From Heracleum sosnowskyi (lineage: Eukaryota; Streptophyta; Magnoliopsida; Apiales; Apiaceae), in contig CM061245.1 of assembly GCA_030848705.1 (NCBI GenBank), positions 40,738,711 through 40,802,710 on the forward strand: DNA of 64,000 nucleotides, in the 5' to 3' direction. Each line of letters begins with the position of its first letter. The stretch's first letter is position 1. The position numbers and the translations under genes were made by a program. The notes under the pieces were generated by a model that worked only from the letters and a program-made list of their open reading frames with translations, was not told where the DNA came from and made no database searches. Positions 42,223 to 54,700 of the stretch are shown one piece after another.

Positions 42223-45200
42223 AAACTGGTGTTGGTGGTAGTGCTGAGAGTCAAGAGGGAGTTCCTGCACCTAGTGCAGCAAATAAGGAAGGTAGTCAAT
42301 CAGAACCCACAGTGGTTCCTCCTGAGCCTAAGAAGAAGAGAGCTTAGAGGACTAAAACCACTGTCTGCCACCCTGTAGTCTCCCAAAAGACTGTAGAGGA
42401 AAATAGGGAAATAAACTCCTCTCTAGATGTGCCCTCTCAACAGGGACCATCTATTGAAATTGGCATGTCTCCCAAGGCACCCTGTAAAGAGTCTGCACAA
42501 CCTCATGAGGAGCCTCCACTTGCAGAAATACACATGGAGTCAGGACACTGTGAGGATTTCAGTTCCCCTACTGATGCTTCTCAAGTTACATCTGAGAAGC
42601 AGCCACTATTCACTTCTCCACTTTCACCTTCTTCCTTCCCTACACATTCATTTGTTTCTTCTCCACAACCTAGAGAGGGGGACAGTCCCAACCCTTCAGG
42701 TTTTGATCATCCATCATCAATCATGGATGAGCCCCCATCAAGTGGTCCACAAGAACCCATTTCTCAAAGTAAGACGGACACCACTCCTTCAAACACTGAG
42801 AAAGAGCAAAGTACAATTCTGCTAGAAAATGAAACATCCAGTACTTTGTTCAATCTCCAAGGAGCATCTTACCTTAGGGAAGATGCTGTCACAGCCCAAG
42901 TTGCTGTCAAGGACACTGTGGATGTTGCTGTCATGGGTGACCCTGCTGTCAAGACCAAACCTGCTGTCCATGTTACAGTGGAACCTACTGTCGATGTTCC
43001 TACTGACAGTAACATTCCTGGAAAAACTCCTGTCACCTCTACCAAGCCTGATCTTGAAGATGTAACTATTGAGGATGTCTCTGATGATGATGTGCCACTA
43101 TCTCAGTTCTTAAAGGTACATTCTAAACCATCTATTTCTTTGCATGACAGTACTGCTCATACACATGCATCTAGGATGAGTGAGGGTGTGCAAAAGAAAA
43201 GAGAGATAAAAGAAAAGAGATGTGAGCATAAAAATGAGAGGCAGCCAAATGAGCTGGCAAAAGGTGAGGGACTTGAGCATGTCCAGAGTGAACTTGAGGG
43301 AGCCACACATGTCCAGGACTTAGGCCATGCGAGTTCTTTTGTGAGGAGTGATGAGATCACTCAGAAAAACACTGAGAGTGTGAGAACCCCCACAGCCTCC
43401 AAGCCCCAATCTTTTCCTTCACCTCCAAGAAGGTTAAGATCAGGTGGCTCCTCTACATCCTTCAGGTTGCAAGCTCTAGAGAACCGATGTCTGTCCATGG
43501 AATCCAAAATTGATGGCCTGTCTACCATGGTGGCCTCTGGATTCTCTATCATTCAGGAAGCCATTCAAGCTCTATCTGCAAATATTGATGCAGCCAACTT
43601 ACCTAAGGGGGAGAAAAAGGTAAGATCAGAATCTCAAAAGGCAAAATCAGGAACAGAAGGTATCCCTATTCAGGATGTTGCTCAGGGGGAGCCTGTCCCA
43701 AAGAAGGTGTCAAGGAGTGAGGGGGAGCTTGCAGCTAAAAGAAGATCAGTGCCTGCAAAGACAAAAAGGGGAGTTAGAAGAGACTCAGGAAGTAAGGGGG
43801 AGCAATTGCAAGAAGCTGAAAATATCTTTGAATATGAGATAGCTGGAGAAATAGTTCTAATGTCCAAAGAAGCCCTGGAAGCTATGCACAAGGGTGTTTC
43901 CTCCAAGAACCCAATACTACCTCCTGTGACTATAAGAGAGCCAACTCCAACTCCAAAGGAAAGTGCTCTTGAAAGGCAATGGAGAGAAAAGGAGGAACAG
44001 AACAAGTTGGGAAATGGGAAAGACAAGATGCCTGAATACATCCTTTCAAGAAACATCTTGAGTGAAGGAACAGAGTTCAGCCAAGAAGATGCCAATGCTC
44101 TAATGGTTGACTACAGGGAAAGCACTTTGAAGAATCATGATGGAGACTTCAACAAGGTGGTTGATGAAGCAATGAAGGAGCCTAGCAGAAAATTGAGTAA
44201 CTGCTCAACTTTGCTCAAACAGAAAATCACCAGTGTATGTGTAAAGATCAATGAAGAAAGGAGGTGGGCTATTGATGTGTACTTAAACACTGGAATATCC
44301 ATGTTCATTACAATGCTGCTGCAGAGTCTTCCAGCAAGAGTACTAACAGTAATGAAGAACAAAATCACAGCAAACCATACAGCCTTAAATGAGATCTTGC
44401 ATCTGCAAATGATGAGATTAATCTCAGAAAAGCTCCCAGAAGTCTACACCAATCCATTCTGTGTCTACTATGCAAGTACCACCAAAAGTGGTAGCAAGAG
44501 ATGTGCATACATGAGTCTGGGAGGCACTTCAACAATGGAGTCAAAGTCAATCTTAAAGGTGTTAAATATGATTCTCAACTCCAAAGCCAACAAGGAAAGA
44601 GTTCTTGCTGTCAAAGCAATCTATGACTTGCTGGTGAAAAGGGACAAGGAACTGAGCTCTACTATGAAGAAGATGATCTCCAAAGCAATCTCCAACAGAG
44701 GTGAACAAGGAGAAAGCTGCTCCTATGAGGTTCCTCATGATGATGATGATGAGTTGGATGGTAGTGGAGGAACCAAAGAAGCAGGAAATGCTAGTGGAAG
44801 CACCTCTGGGAATGCAGGATCTAAATCCCAAGAGGAAAGTAAAGAAGAAGCTCCTGTGCAAGAAAAGAAAGATGCTGGAGTTACAGAAGAAGAGGAGTCT
44901 GAAATATTTGAAGCTTTGGAGGCAAGTATTTTAAGATGTGCCATAGATAGCATAAATGCTGAAAAAGATACTGTCAAGAAAGATGCTGTCATGGAAGACA
45001 TTGTCAAGAAAGACACTGTCACTGAAGATACTGTCAACAAAGATGTTGTCAAGGATGAAATCAAATCTACTGTCAAACCTAAAAGGACAAAACTCTTGGC
45101 AAGGGCTTGGTTTTCTAGACAGGAACCTGAACCTGAGGAGACTTCAACAGTAAAGAAAGGCAAACACGAAAAAGCCACTGGACTTGGCAGAAAACTGAGA

Positions 45201-46271
45201 ATCCCCATTCAGTCAAAACTCTACAGCTCTCTGGATCTTTTGGAAAAGGAAGCTGAACAAATCAAGAGCGTCGAGGTAAAGTTGGATAACAACAATGAAG
45301 CAACTGAATACATTCTTTGGTTTGATGCATCAAGACTTGTGAAAGTCAAAAAGGATTTTACCATGGAAGTGTCATCATATACCGTAACAACAACTCTCTC
45401 AATGAAAAGGAAAATAGAAACAAGGAGAGTTGAATACTTCTACTTGGTAAGGATGGTCAATCTAATGCAAGGATATGACAACGTTCCTGAAGAGGTCATG
45501 AACCATGTGTTGGCATACAAAGCCTTGAGGGATGAAGAGTTCTATCAGAAGTTTGGAGAATGGTCAATGTATGATGATAATGACATTGCTCACTTACTTG
45601 AATATTCTGATGAAGAAATGGCTGAGTATGAAGATGATATTCCTGAAGAAGTGGTGCAAACCCAACCAAGTCAAGAAGAATCCTCAGAGCCTACAAAAAG
45701 AGAAACCACTAAAGAGACAGAAGACACATTCCTGGATAAAAGCAGAGAAGCCAACAGGGTGGAAAGTGAAGGACCCAATTACCAACCTTGTATACTTGAG
45801 AATCCTTTGAGAATCAAGTTCATATGGGAAGAGATTCCAGTAAGCAGCTTTCACAAACTTAGAACCAGTGCTCTGAAAGACTTACTTTTCTTGGTGATTG
45901 GATCAATTCATCCATTGGAACAACAATGCTCTTCTGAGATTGAGAGCATTATTCAAGCAAGGAAGGGTGAAGACTCAAAGCTGGATAAGTCAAGGAGAAA
46001 AACTCTGAATGCATTCCCTGGAAGCAGATTCAAAGACATTAATGGCACTCTGAAGTTCAGAACTCATGCTTTTGGCAAAGAGTTGTGGATGGATCTTCAG
46101 GATGCTAGAGTATGTCTCTCCAAGACACTCCAGAAACACATTGATGAAATAGAAGATGAGGCTGTCACTCCTGATGAAATAGCACTGGTGGAAGAACTCA
46201 AAGGAGTTCTTAAGGAAGCTCTTAACAAAGAGGATGAAGCAAGACAGAAAAGAAAATCTGAAGCTAAGTAA
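42222..46271 (+). CDS. ORF3b, large post-pol protein (element 2), open from 42429
   Basis: The frame that begins ETGVGGSAESQEG at 42222 has a TAG near 42345 (GCTTAG; element 1 has GATAAG) and is then open from about 42349 to 46271; 1280 codons from 42429. Layout: Pro/Ser-rich N part; Val/Thr-rich DTVDVAV...AVKTKPAVHV repeats (about 42885-43035); LENRCLSMESKIDGLSTMVASGF coiled-coil-like helix (about 43480-43560); a conserved globular block (LMVDYRESTLKNHDGD to LLVKRDKELSSTMKK, 44100-44660); DTV/DAV/EDTV repeats (44965-45075); and a C-terminal domain ending ARQKRKSEAK. I see no catalytic residues or signal peptide. By position it is the Sirevirus env-like ORF, but nothing in it proves a membrane role. 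Confidence 0.7.
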
Positions 46272-46358
46272 AGATCTTTTGTTTAATTCTGATCTTGTTA
46301 GTTAAGTTGTCAGCATATATTAATTGTGAATTTATTGTTATTGTCCATAAAAAACAAA

Positions 46359-46369
46359 TTGGGGGAGAT
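46359..46369 (+). other. polypurine tract of element 2
   Basis: TTGGGGGAGAT directly before the 3' LTR start. Confidence 0.85.
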
Positions 46370-47441
46370 TGTTAGGATTTATGGGTGATAGCTATGAGAC
46401 AACTTAACTAGATATTTTATATGCTTAATTTTATTAAGTATGAACATACTGTCATAGCCAGAGTATGTCTATGTAACCGTTTTTGTTTGCTGCAAATAAA
46501 GATTGTAAGTACATCTTGATAGAAGTTCATTAGTTTGTTCAAGCCTCAAGAAGTGCTCAAGATGGACAACAAGAATAAATACTACTGTCACAGCATTGAC
46601 AGTATGGTTGCATGAAGACAGCATGTTGCAAGTCACGACAGTACATTCACTCTGACAGCAACATTGGCGGAAGCCCTCTGACAACAACTTTATCTTAGCC
46701 TGAGAGCAAGCTTGGAAATCCTGACAGCACCTTCTGCGGGGATTTCTTACTGTCACCAAAAACACACTTCTGTGACAGCAAGCTTAGCCATCAGGATACT
46801 GTCATGAAGGGATATCATTTGTATTGGTAATCAATCCAGTCAAACTCGTGACAGTTTGGATGTTCAAGAAACAGGCGTGTTGCATAATCTTAACACTGCA
46901 ACAGGTCTGCAAGACTACGACTGAAGCTCGAGGAGATCACATGATAAAGCTCACCAATTCCAGTGTATGACAAATCTACATCTACTGAATTGTGTTAGCT
47001 TAATATGGAAAGTTTCTAGATTGCTTTGTAATGTATTGATAAGCTGTTTGTATAGAAATTTAGGAAAGATTCACGGGTAGGCAATTTGTAAGAAGCTGCC
47101 ACTTGAAAATGACAGCAGCTTCACTAGACCCGTGTTGATAGTGATAGGTTTAGCTTTACAAAAACTATATATCATTATACTCTTTGTAACAACCACGTGA
47201 GATCAATCTCTCGAGAAACCGAAGCTCAAGAAAACATACATTTTCTTGAGGTTGTAGCAACCCATTGCAAAATAAATAAAACATTTATTTTGTGAGAATT
47301 GTTCGCGTGTCTACTTGTGTTTGCAATCGTTAAACTGATAATCTTTAATCTTGGTTTTAGTTGTTGAAACGTAGATTGAGTTTTATCAGTATTGCATTCA
47401 ACCCCCCCCCCCCCCCCTTCTGCAATAGTCAAGGACCAACA
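46370..47441 (+). repeat. 3' LTR of Sirevirus element 2
   Basis: Full-length LTR starting TGTTAGGATTTATGG and ending GACCAACA, followed by ATAGT (47442-47446), the right target duplication. The 16-base C-run at 47402-47417 is the longest of the four family LTRs in the window. Confidence 0.93.
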
Positions 47442-47446
47442 ATAGT

Positions 47447-47710
47447 AATTAATGCTAGGCTGTTAGCTAAATAAAACAATTTTTAAATTTTTTTTAATTT
47501 TAGGAACTTATTTTGACCTTTAAGAGGTAATTAAGTTTCGTACCATGGGTGGCCATGACTGATGCTTATTTTTGGGCTTCTAATAGGGCAATCAGGTGCC
47601 ATATTAATGGCTTGTTTATTCATTTTATGATTTTTATCGTAAATATTCAATAATTTTTTATGTTTTTCAAATGATTTTATATGATGAGGTTTCTAACCAA
47701 AGGGTCTTAA
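47447..47710. other. intergenic spacer, no gene seen
   Basis: AT-rich DNA between the Sirevirus and the next Helitron; no recognisable feature. Confidence 0.5.
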
Positions 47711-47937
47711 TCTATTATATATCTAATACAACAACAAGGGGGGTTTTTTAAGCAATTTAATTCATGGACTATTTTACCCTTCTTTCTAATATATCTTTCA
47801 GGGTTATTTTGGTCTTTTAATATTAATATATTTATTACATTATATTAAATGTTGCACAATTAATATGCATATAAATACATAAATACATACATATTTATAT
47901 ATACCTACATACATACAAATATATATACATACATACA

Positions 47938-48003
<66 letters not shown>

Positions 48004-48490
48004 CATACGCACGTACATACATACATTCATACATACATTTATTATGTGAATATATAAAAATATTTCAATCAGCGATTTTAGTTTTTTGATTACCCATACA
48101 TGCATACGTATATATATATATATATACACACACATAACATACATGCCAATATATGATCATATACGCTAATATATATCATACCTCATTATATTTTTATTAG
48201 ATGAATGTGCATTGTAATTATTTATACCTCTAATAAATCAAATTATACATAATCTTTAACATATTTTAAGTTTTAGATTTGTATGACACAATTATGTTCA
48301 AATAAACACAAGATAAAAAAAAAAGAACAAAGAACTTTTATATATACAAGTGTAATACAAAATTGTACTAATTTTATTGTCGCATAACTCATAAGTTGAT
48401 ATTCTAATATGTAGACGTACAAAAAAACCGAATAAATCAGTTTACTCACATTTAGAATATGCACGTGCATTGCACGGGCTAAAGAGCTAG
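47711..48490 (+). mobile_element. non-autonomous Helitron, plus strand, with (TACA)n
   Basis: It starts TCTATTATATATC after an A (47710). It ends with a hairpin (CGTGC-ATT-GCACG near 48463-48475) followed by GGCTAAAGAG, CTAG (48487-48490) and then T. Insertion between A and T, 5' TC, a 3' hairpin and CTRR are the Helitron rules. It is 780 bp, without Rep/helicase coding, and filled by a long TACA/TATG-type microsatellite. Confidence 0.65.
47880..48032. repeat. (TACA)n microsatellite
   Basis: Long arrays of ATAC units with a few ATAT and ACGT interruptions. ORFs read from it (Met-Tyr-Val repeats) are not genes. Confidence 0.9.
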
Positions 48491-48497
48491 TTATATA

Positions 48498-50031
48498 CTA
48501 GCTTAAAACCCGTGCGATGCACGGATTGTTATTAATAATTATTATTTTTATTATTTATATTTTAATATTCTATTAATTTGCATTTGCTAAAAAAAATAAG
48601 TAGACGTGTTCAACTTTTTTAAATAATTAAAAGTATTAAAATAGATTTTAAAATAAATTAATAACTGTTTGTCCGTGATATTTTTGGAAAATGAGAGGTC
48701 TTAGTAAAGAAAAATAGAAAAAGTAACGTGTTTTAGCTGAAAAGGTAAGTGCCCGTAATTAAAAGTATTTAAATAGGTTTCAAAATAAATAAATAAGTAA
48801 GGATTTGCTCGGGATATTTTTGAAAAATGAGAGATTTTAGTAAGTAAAAATAGAAAGAGTAACAAGTTTTAGTTGAAAAAGGTAATTGTCCGTGATTGTT
48901 TTTAGAAAAAGAGAGGATTTTGTTAGAAAAAATAGAAAAAGCAATGTATTTTAGGTGAAAAGGTAGTTGGTTATAAATTTTTTATTATTTAATAATAATT
49001 TCTTTAGAAAATAAAAAAATAGAAAAAGTAACACGTTTTAGCTAAAAAAGTGCTCATAATTAAAAATATTAAAATAATTAATTAAGGGTTTGCCGTGATA
49101 TTTTTGGAAAATGAGGGGTTTTAGTAAGGAAAAATAGAAAGAGTAACATGTTTTTGTTAAAAAAGATAATCGCCCATGTTTTTTTTAGAAAAAAGAGGAT
49201 TTTGTTAGAAAAAAATAAAAAAGATAATGTATTTTAGCTGAAAAGGTAATTGATTATAAAAAATGTTATTATTTAGTGATAGTTTTTTAAAAAAATAAGT
49301 AAGGATAATTAACTAAAATCACAAGCACCGACCGTCCGTCCGTCCGACTACCAAACTTTTAATGTTTCGTCATTAATAATATAACTTAAAACCCGTGCGA
49401 TGCACAAATTATTTTTAATAATTATTAATTGTATTTATTAAAAAAATAAGTAGGTGTGTTAAACATTTTTAAATAATTAAAAGTATTAAAATAGATTTTA
49501 AAATAAATAAGTAACGGTTTGCCCGTGATATTTTGGAAAAAGAGGGGCTTTAGTAAGAAATATAGTGAGTAACATGTTTTCGTTGAATTTTAAAATATAA
49601 AAGTAATGATTTGCCTGTGATTAATAATTATAATATTTTATTTTATTTTATTAAAAGAACTATTCGTGATATTTTTGGAAAATGAAAGGATTTATTTAGG
49701 AAAAATAGAAAAGTAGAAATTTTAGTTAGAAAATATAAAAAAGAATATACAATTTGGCTAAAAGTGGTAATGGGTTACTTATTAGCAATTATAACCTTAT
49801 TATGTTATTTTATTAAATGAAACTGTCTGCGATATTTTTGGAAAATGAGATGTTTTAGTTAGAAAAAATAGAAAACATATTCTATATAATAATTTTAATA
49901 TTTTATCTAACGGTTCTCATTGATTTGATCAGAGATATCTACCGGCTATGAATGAAGTGACCAGACTACAAAAACTTTCATGATCAGACTACAAAACTTT
50001 CAATGTTTCGTCTTTAATATAATAGTATAGA
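48498..50031 (-). mobile_element. two head-to-tail Helitrons (or one with tandem duplication), minus strand
   Basis: On the minus strand the 3' end is hairpin CCGTGC-ATC-GCACGG (48524-48510) then CTAG (48501-48498), next to T. The 5' end is TCTATACTATTATATTAAAG at 50031 downwards. In the middle, at about 49345-49405, a second 5' end (TTAATGACGAAACATT) abuts a second 3' hairpin, and the flanking 250 bases repeat (AAATAATTAAAAGTATTAAA twice). The units are about 0.88 and 0.65 kb. No coding sequence. Confidence 0.6.
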
Positions 50032-50169
50032 TGTATATTATATGTTGAGTTTTAAAGAATAATCTTTAAAATTTTAAAACTTTTGACTTAAAATTTGAGT
50101 TAGAAGTGATCCAATTTTGTGACAGCTCAAATTAATTTTAATATTATTAATCTTTTGTCTACTTAGTGA
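50032..50169. other. AT-rich spacer
   Basis: Nothing recognisable. Confidence 0.4.
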
Positions 50170-50672
50170 TTTATTGACTGATTTTCTTTTTTGTCAGGAT
50201 TGTTTGGTGACTTGCAGCTTTAAGAGTGACAAAAAAAGACTCAAAATTGATTTTCATAATAAAATAAAGGAGCAGCCAAGTTGCAGAGCAGAAGAAAAAG
50301 TAAGGCTGCGGTGACAAGATGATAGCGGGAAATCACTAATCATTAAGAAGCTCTTGTATGTTATTTATTATAATTTTTTGTGGAACGATGTATGCATGTT
50401 CTTAAAGGACACTCTTTTTCCCCTTTGAGTTTTTTTCCCATAGGATTTTGCTCTTGTGCGGTTTTAACGAGGCCTTTACGGGTGTGGTATTGTTTTTGTG
50501 GGTTTTTTCTTTTCAGACATTGAGGTGTTATTGTCTAAACTTCTGAGGGTATTTTCGTGCTTTCAGTTAGATGATAAACTTAATGGATGCGGGAAACTCC
50601 TTTCCTTTGGACATTGTATTTCGTTATATTTTATCAATGAAAAGTTAGTCTTGTCACAAAAAAAAGTAATAA
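50170..50672 (+). mobile_element. possible LINE-like 3' tail
   Basis: The block TGCGGTTTTAACGAGGC...TTGTATTTCGTTATATTTTATCAATGAAAA ending in an A-run (50660-50668) has the look of plant L1-type 3' untranslated regions, where GGTTTTAACGAGGC is common. No reverse transcriptase coding remains. The assignment rests on this resemblance only. Confidence 0.35.
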
Positions 50673-50896
50673 AAGAATTAATTATATTATAAGTACATCA
50701 TTTAAAAAATATTAAAAGTTAAAAACCTATTAAAGTTAATATTTTAATACGTCCATTTGAATAGTACTTTTTCCGAATACTTTTCTAGAATACTCCGGTT
50801 ACTCATTACTCAGTTCATTCACCGAGTTGAACCGAGTTTCGAGTTTTAAAAAACTGATTATGTTATATAAATCAAAATTGTTCAAAGTCCAATTTA

Positions 50897-51184
50897 AATC
50901 GTATGCACTAATCGTAAAAGAAATTGGCATGACATACGTCTCAAATGAAATAAATTTATTTTATTTTTCTTTAATTTAGAAAAACTTGGCTTATTAAGTT
51001 TTTTGTTAATTTAAATCAATTAATAAAGGTGTATAAGTCACGAATTAGGACTTTTTGAATTTTAAAAATTCAAGTATATTCAATTTTTATTTTAAATAAT
51101 TTATAAAAGTCTGAAAAATATTTAATTAGGATATTAAAAAAATTTAAAAATCTTGACAATTCAATCATGATTTTTAGAAAAAAA
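50897..51184 (+). repeat. duplicated upstream region of the SKP1-like gene
   Basis: It aligns with about 6716-6985. Shared words include GACATA[AC]GTCTCAA, TTAATTTAAATC/TTAGATTTAAATC and TATTTAATTAGGAT. The match stops where the Helitron CTAG begins (51185) and resumes at 57390. It marks the second SKP1 locus. Confidence 0.6.
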
Positions 51185-51737
51185 CTAGCGTAAAAACCCG
51201 TGCGAGGCACACGCCTGTTTATACACTCGAATAATTTCTCACACGAACATGTATATATATTGAAATAATTTTTTTAATTAGAAATGTGCTAAGAAATAAT
51301 ATTTCGAATTTACCTTATATTTGTTTAGTATTTTTTAAATATTTTTAATTTCATAAAATTTGGATTAATTTCTATAAGATAAAGATGAAATGATTATTTT
51401 TAATTACCAATATATATATATATATATAGTTTTAAATGATGTAAAATGAATTTTATCAAATTCAACATAATATATGTTCTAAAATTTGGTGTTTAATAAT
51501 CCCGATAATCGTTAGACGTAACTAATCGCTTTGATTATGTTAAAATCAGTTTTGATAAAAGCTGGTGGAGAGGTCATAAAATTCAGTCTAATTCTTCCAA
51601 TATTGGCCTGATTTGTAAATTTTAGGAAATTTATAGGTAAAAGTTCCAAAATTAAAAGGTTGAAATTTGAATAAAAAATAATAACAACATTTTTTGTATA
51701 CGTAGTTCTTATTTTAGACGGTCAAAATCACGAATTC

Positions 51738-54700
51738 TGTAAGACCCCAGATTTTTGGGTAGAATTAAAACTTTTATGTTAAAGTATATATACATATGGA
51801 TAGTGGTAATGGTTTTGAGAATCAAGTATGAAATGAATATGGATTTCAGTTACAAATATTTTTGAGAATAGTAAGAATGGATTGGACATATAAATAAGAA
51901 CAATCAATCTGGAAGATAAGAGTACAATACTCCAGGGAAGGAAAGTATTTTCATGTCATCCAAATCAATATCTGGAATACATCCGACAACTCCGTAAACG
52001 ATATAGTGTATGCCCGAGCAAGCACTAGAACGTTTTCTAAGCGTAAAGAATAAAGAGAAAATAGATCAGGAATATTGGAACGGATTTTGATCCAAAGGAT
52101 TATAGAAAAACCACTGATGAATAGTAACTCTTCATTTAAAGTTATTCAGACCACCCTATATGCGGGACGATATAATAAACTTTCAAAGTCGCATTAGTGA
52201 CCTACGATGGAAATAAAAGAATGCAAAAGCTGTCAGAATCGGAAAAATAGCATTTTTCGTTTTCTCCGAAATTTCACCAAAAACGGACTAAATAATTATT
52301 ATTTGAGGATATTTAAGGATTTAAATTATTAATTCCATGGATATGGATTTGATAAATGAATTAGAAGTATCGAGAACGATTTCGGTAAAATACCTCGATA
52401 AAACCCTCGAGAAACCTTGCGAGCGTTCTACGAAATTAAACGAACCGATAAAGCCACTTTACCAGAACCAATGCATGCTCGCCAAGTGTTGCAAGAAGAG
52501 GCAATCAGAGCTATGACTCATCAAGTTGACCATTCAAACATTAAAAGTAATTAAACAAAAAGAAAAGCAAAAACATCATCACCATTTTCATCAAACCTTC
52601 GGCCAAGAAAAGGAGAAGGGAGAAGTAGAGATTTCTTCCACCAACAATTGCAAACAAGAGCTTAAAACAAAGCTAGTGATTAGTACAAGGTAAGCCATGA
52701 ATCTTGTAGCCATCCTTTAAGTATTTCATGTTCAAATAAATGAAAGAAGATGAAGATGAATAGTACTTTTCAAGAACTAACTCTTGATTCTTGGTTTCTT
52801 TTGTGGATTCAAGCTATCTTAGGACCATACAAGGATCATACAAGGATTATTAGGCTTATATAAGCTCCAAAGAAGGTATAAATATTGAAACCCTTGAAGT
52901 AGTGTGAAGTTTATGGATGATTAATGATGTTGATGCATGTTTATAGCCTTAGTTGACATTAGTAGCTATGTTTGAGCTTTGTTACAAGTAATATTGAGTA
53001 TTAAGAACGTAAAGGCATTGCTTGGCCTCAGTTCTTGGTTGAATCAGATGTATATGTTGATTGGAGTGATTGATGAGCAATTTAGATGGTTTGAAATTTG
53101 GGATTATCCGATTTATAGCCGTCGTAATGCCGAAATTTCTAAAACCCTTAAAAACAGAGCATAACAGTTAAGATAAGTCCCGGGTCTTGATAAGTATATG
53201 ACTTTTACTTGTATATTTTTGAACGTAGATCGTTTTGGCGCGAAAATCAGAACTATCCGACTTACGGATTAGGAGATATGGCCAAATTAGTAAAAGTGGT
53301 TCAGAAACGAGAAGTTAAGTTGGTAACTGAGATAAAGCTCTCTTGACTTGATCATTGCAGGAGATAATTTTGGTAATTAAATACTAGAGACAGAAAGGAA
53401 GGTGTGGGAGAAGACCCTGTGTGAAAAAGATCGTTTTTCGATTTTATAAAAATGTTTGAAGTTAGGTTAAATGCGAGAGACCCCTTAAAACAAGTACTTG
53501 GGTATAACTTTGGAAAACTTTGAGAAATGAATCGAAAATCTTGAAATGGATCATACGAGGTTGACCCTAGAATATTTATAACTTCAAGACAGATCAAGAG
53601 CAAGTCGGGATGATGTCCCTTAATAGCAAACAAGTGCTTAACTATGAGATGATAGCAGAGATTGCGAGGGTTATGAGCATATAGTTGTAGGGGTATGGCG
53701 TTTAAGTTTAAGTATGATGATTGCTTGATTCCCGAGTATGAGTTACTGACAAAAGGTATCTTTGTTATTAATAGATTACCGGACCACTGCCAGGCACTAC
53801 CCTCAGACGAAGAGATCAGGCAAGTTTTCAAACCTATACCTTTTTAAACCGTTGTGGTGATAACTAAAGATTTTGAGATATATGCTATATGTGTATGATT
53901 TCGAAATGATTTCTATGATGCTAAGTCAAAGGTATTGACACAAGTTGAACTTATAAGCTATGGATATAGTAATATTTTGGAGCTGATGCGCTAAGCAAAA
54001 CCCTCAGTAGGGGGAATATACTCTGCATTTATACTTTGGACCGGGAATGGTATCAGTTGTTATCTAGAGATATATTATATATTCTCTATATTTATTTTAC
54101 ATACTAAGAGTGGTATCAGTTGCTATCTAGGGTTATTTTATTGTGTTATTACAATTAATTTCGATAAGTGGTTTACAAATTAAAGATCAGTCGGAGTTTA
54201 ATCTATTAAGGGTATATTTTAAATATATGATGAATAGTTGTTATCTACCCTTTTTGATAAGAAAGTACTTGAGAATTATTTCTAAATAAATATTCTTTAT
54301 TAAATATAGTTTGCATTAATTATTTAAAGCCCTACTTCTTAAGGAAGTATTTCGTGAAAACTATTTTAAACTCTAGATAGCTAATAAAGTATATTTCAGT
54401 CAATTTTTATGATAAATAGAGAAGGTTCCCAAATCTATTTCCTGTTTAAGTCTATATTCAGAAAGACTTAAATGTTCGCTCAAACTACAAATGCATGGGA
54501 CCTTTCTCGAGATTTTATGTATGTTTCCAGTGGACTGCCCGGTCCTAAATCTTTTGAAACAATGAATTTATCAGTCTGGTATACTACCATCAAAATGATT
54601 TGGATTACGTCCTCAAAACTCGAGGAGCAAGATCAGTGAAATCAGTGGTATCCATTAACAGGAATCAGCCTGGGAAATATGGGTGAATTTTCCTTTCCAA

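Larger units (their letters stand above)
34261..47441 (+). mobile_element. Sirevirus-type Copia retrotransposon, element 2 (same family as element 1)
   Basis: This 13.2-kb element has the same order as element 1 and is highly similar throughout. Main differences: the 5' LTR lacks about 36 bases at its outer end, the 1281-bp exitron-like segment between gag and protease is absent, and ORF3b is intact. Lesions are a 2-base insertion between protease and integrase (near 37002), an N for D change in reverse transcriptase, and frame breaks in ORF3a. Hand count between LTRs gives about 20 substitutions in 1030 bp, so its age is similar to element 1. Confidence 0.93.

Noticed and set aside
41270..46271. 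retroviral envelope in the Sirevirus post-pol ORF
   Set aside because: No signal peptide, cleavage site or convincing membrane span is visible. Only the genomic position is env-like, so no envelope function is called.
47840..48144. Met-Tyr-Val-rich ORFs on the minus strand
   Set aside because: They are translations of the TACA microsatellite in a Helitron, not genes.
53352..53831. 159-codon minus-strand ORF
   Set aside because: It lies inside the solo LTR, has no recognisable motif, and LTRs of this type are non-coding.
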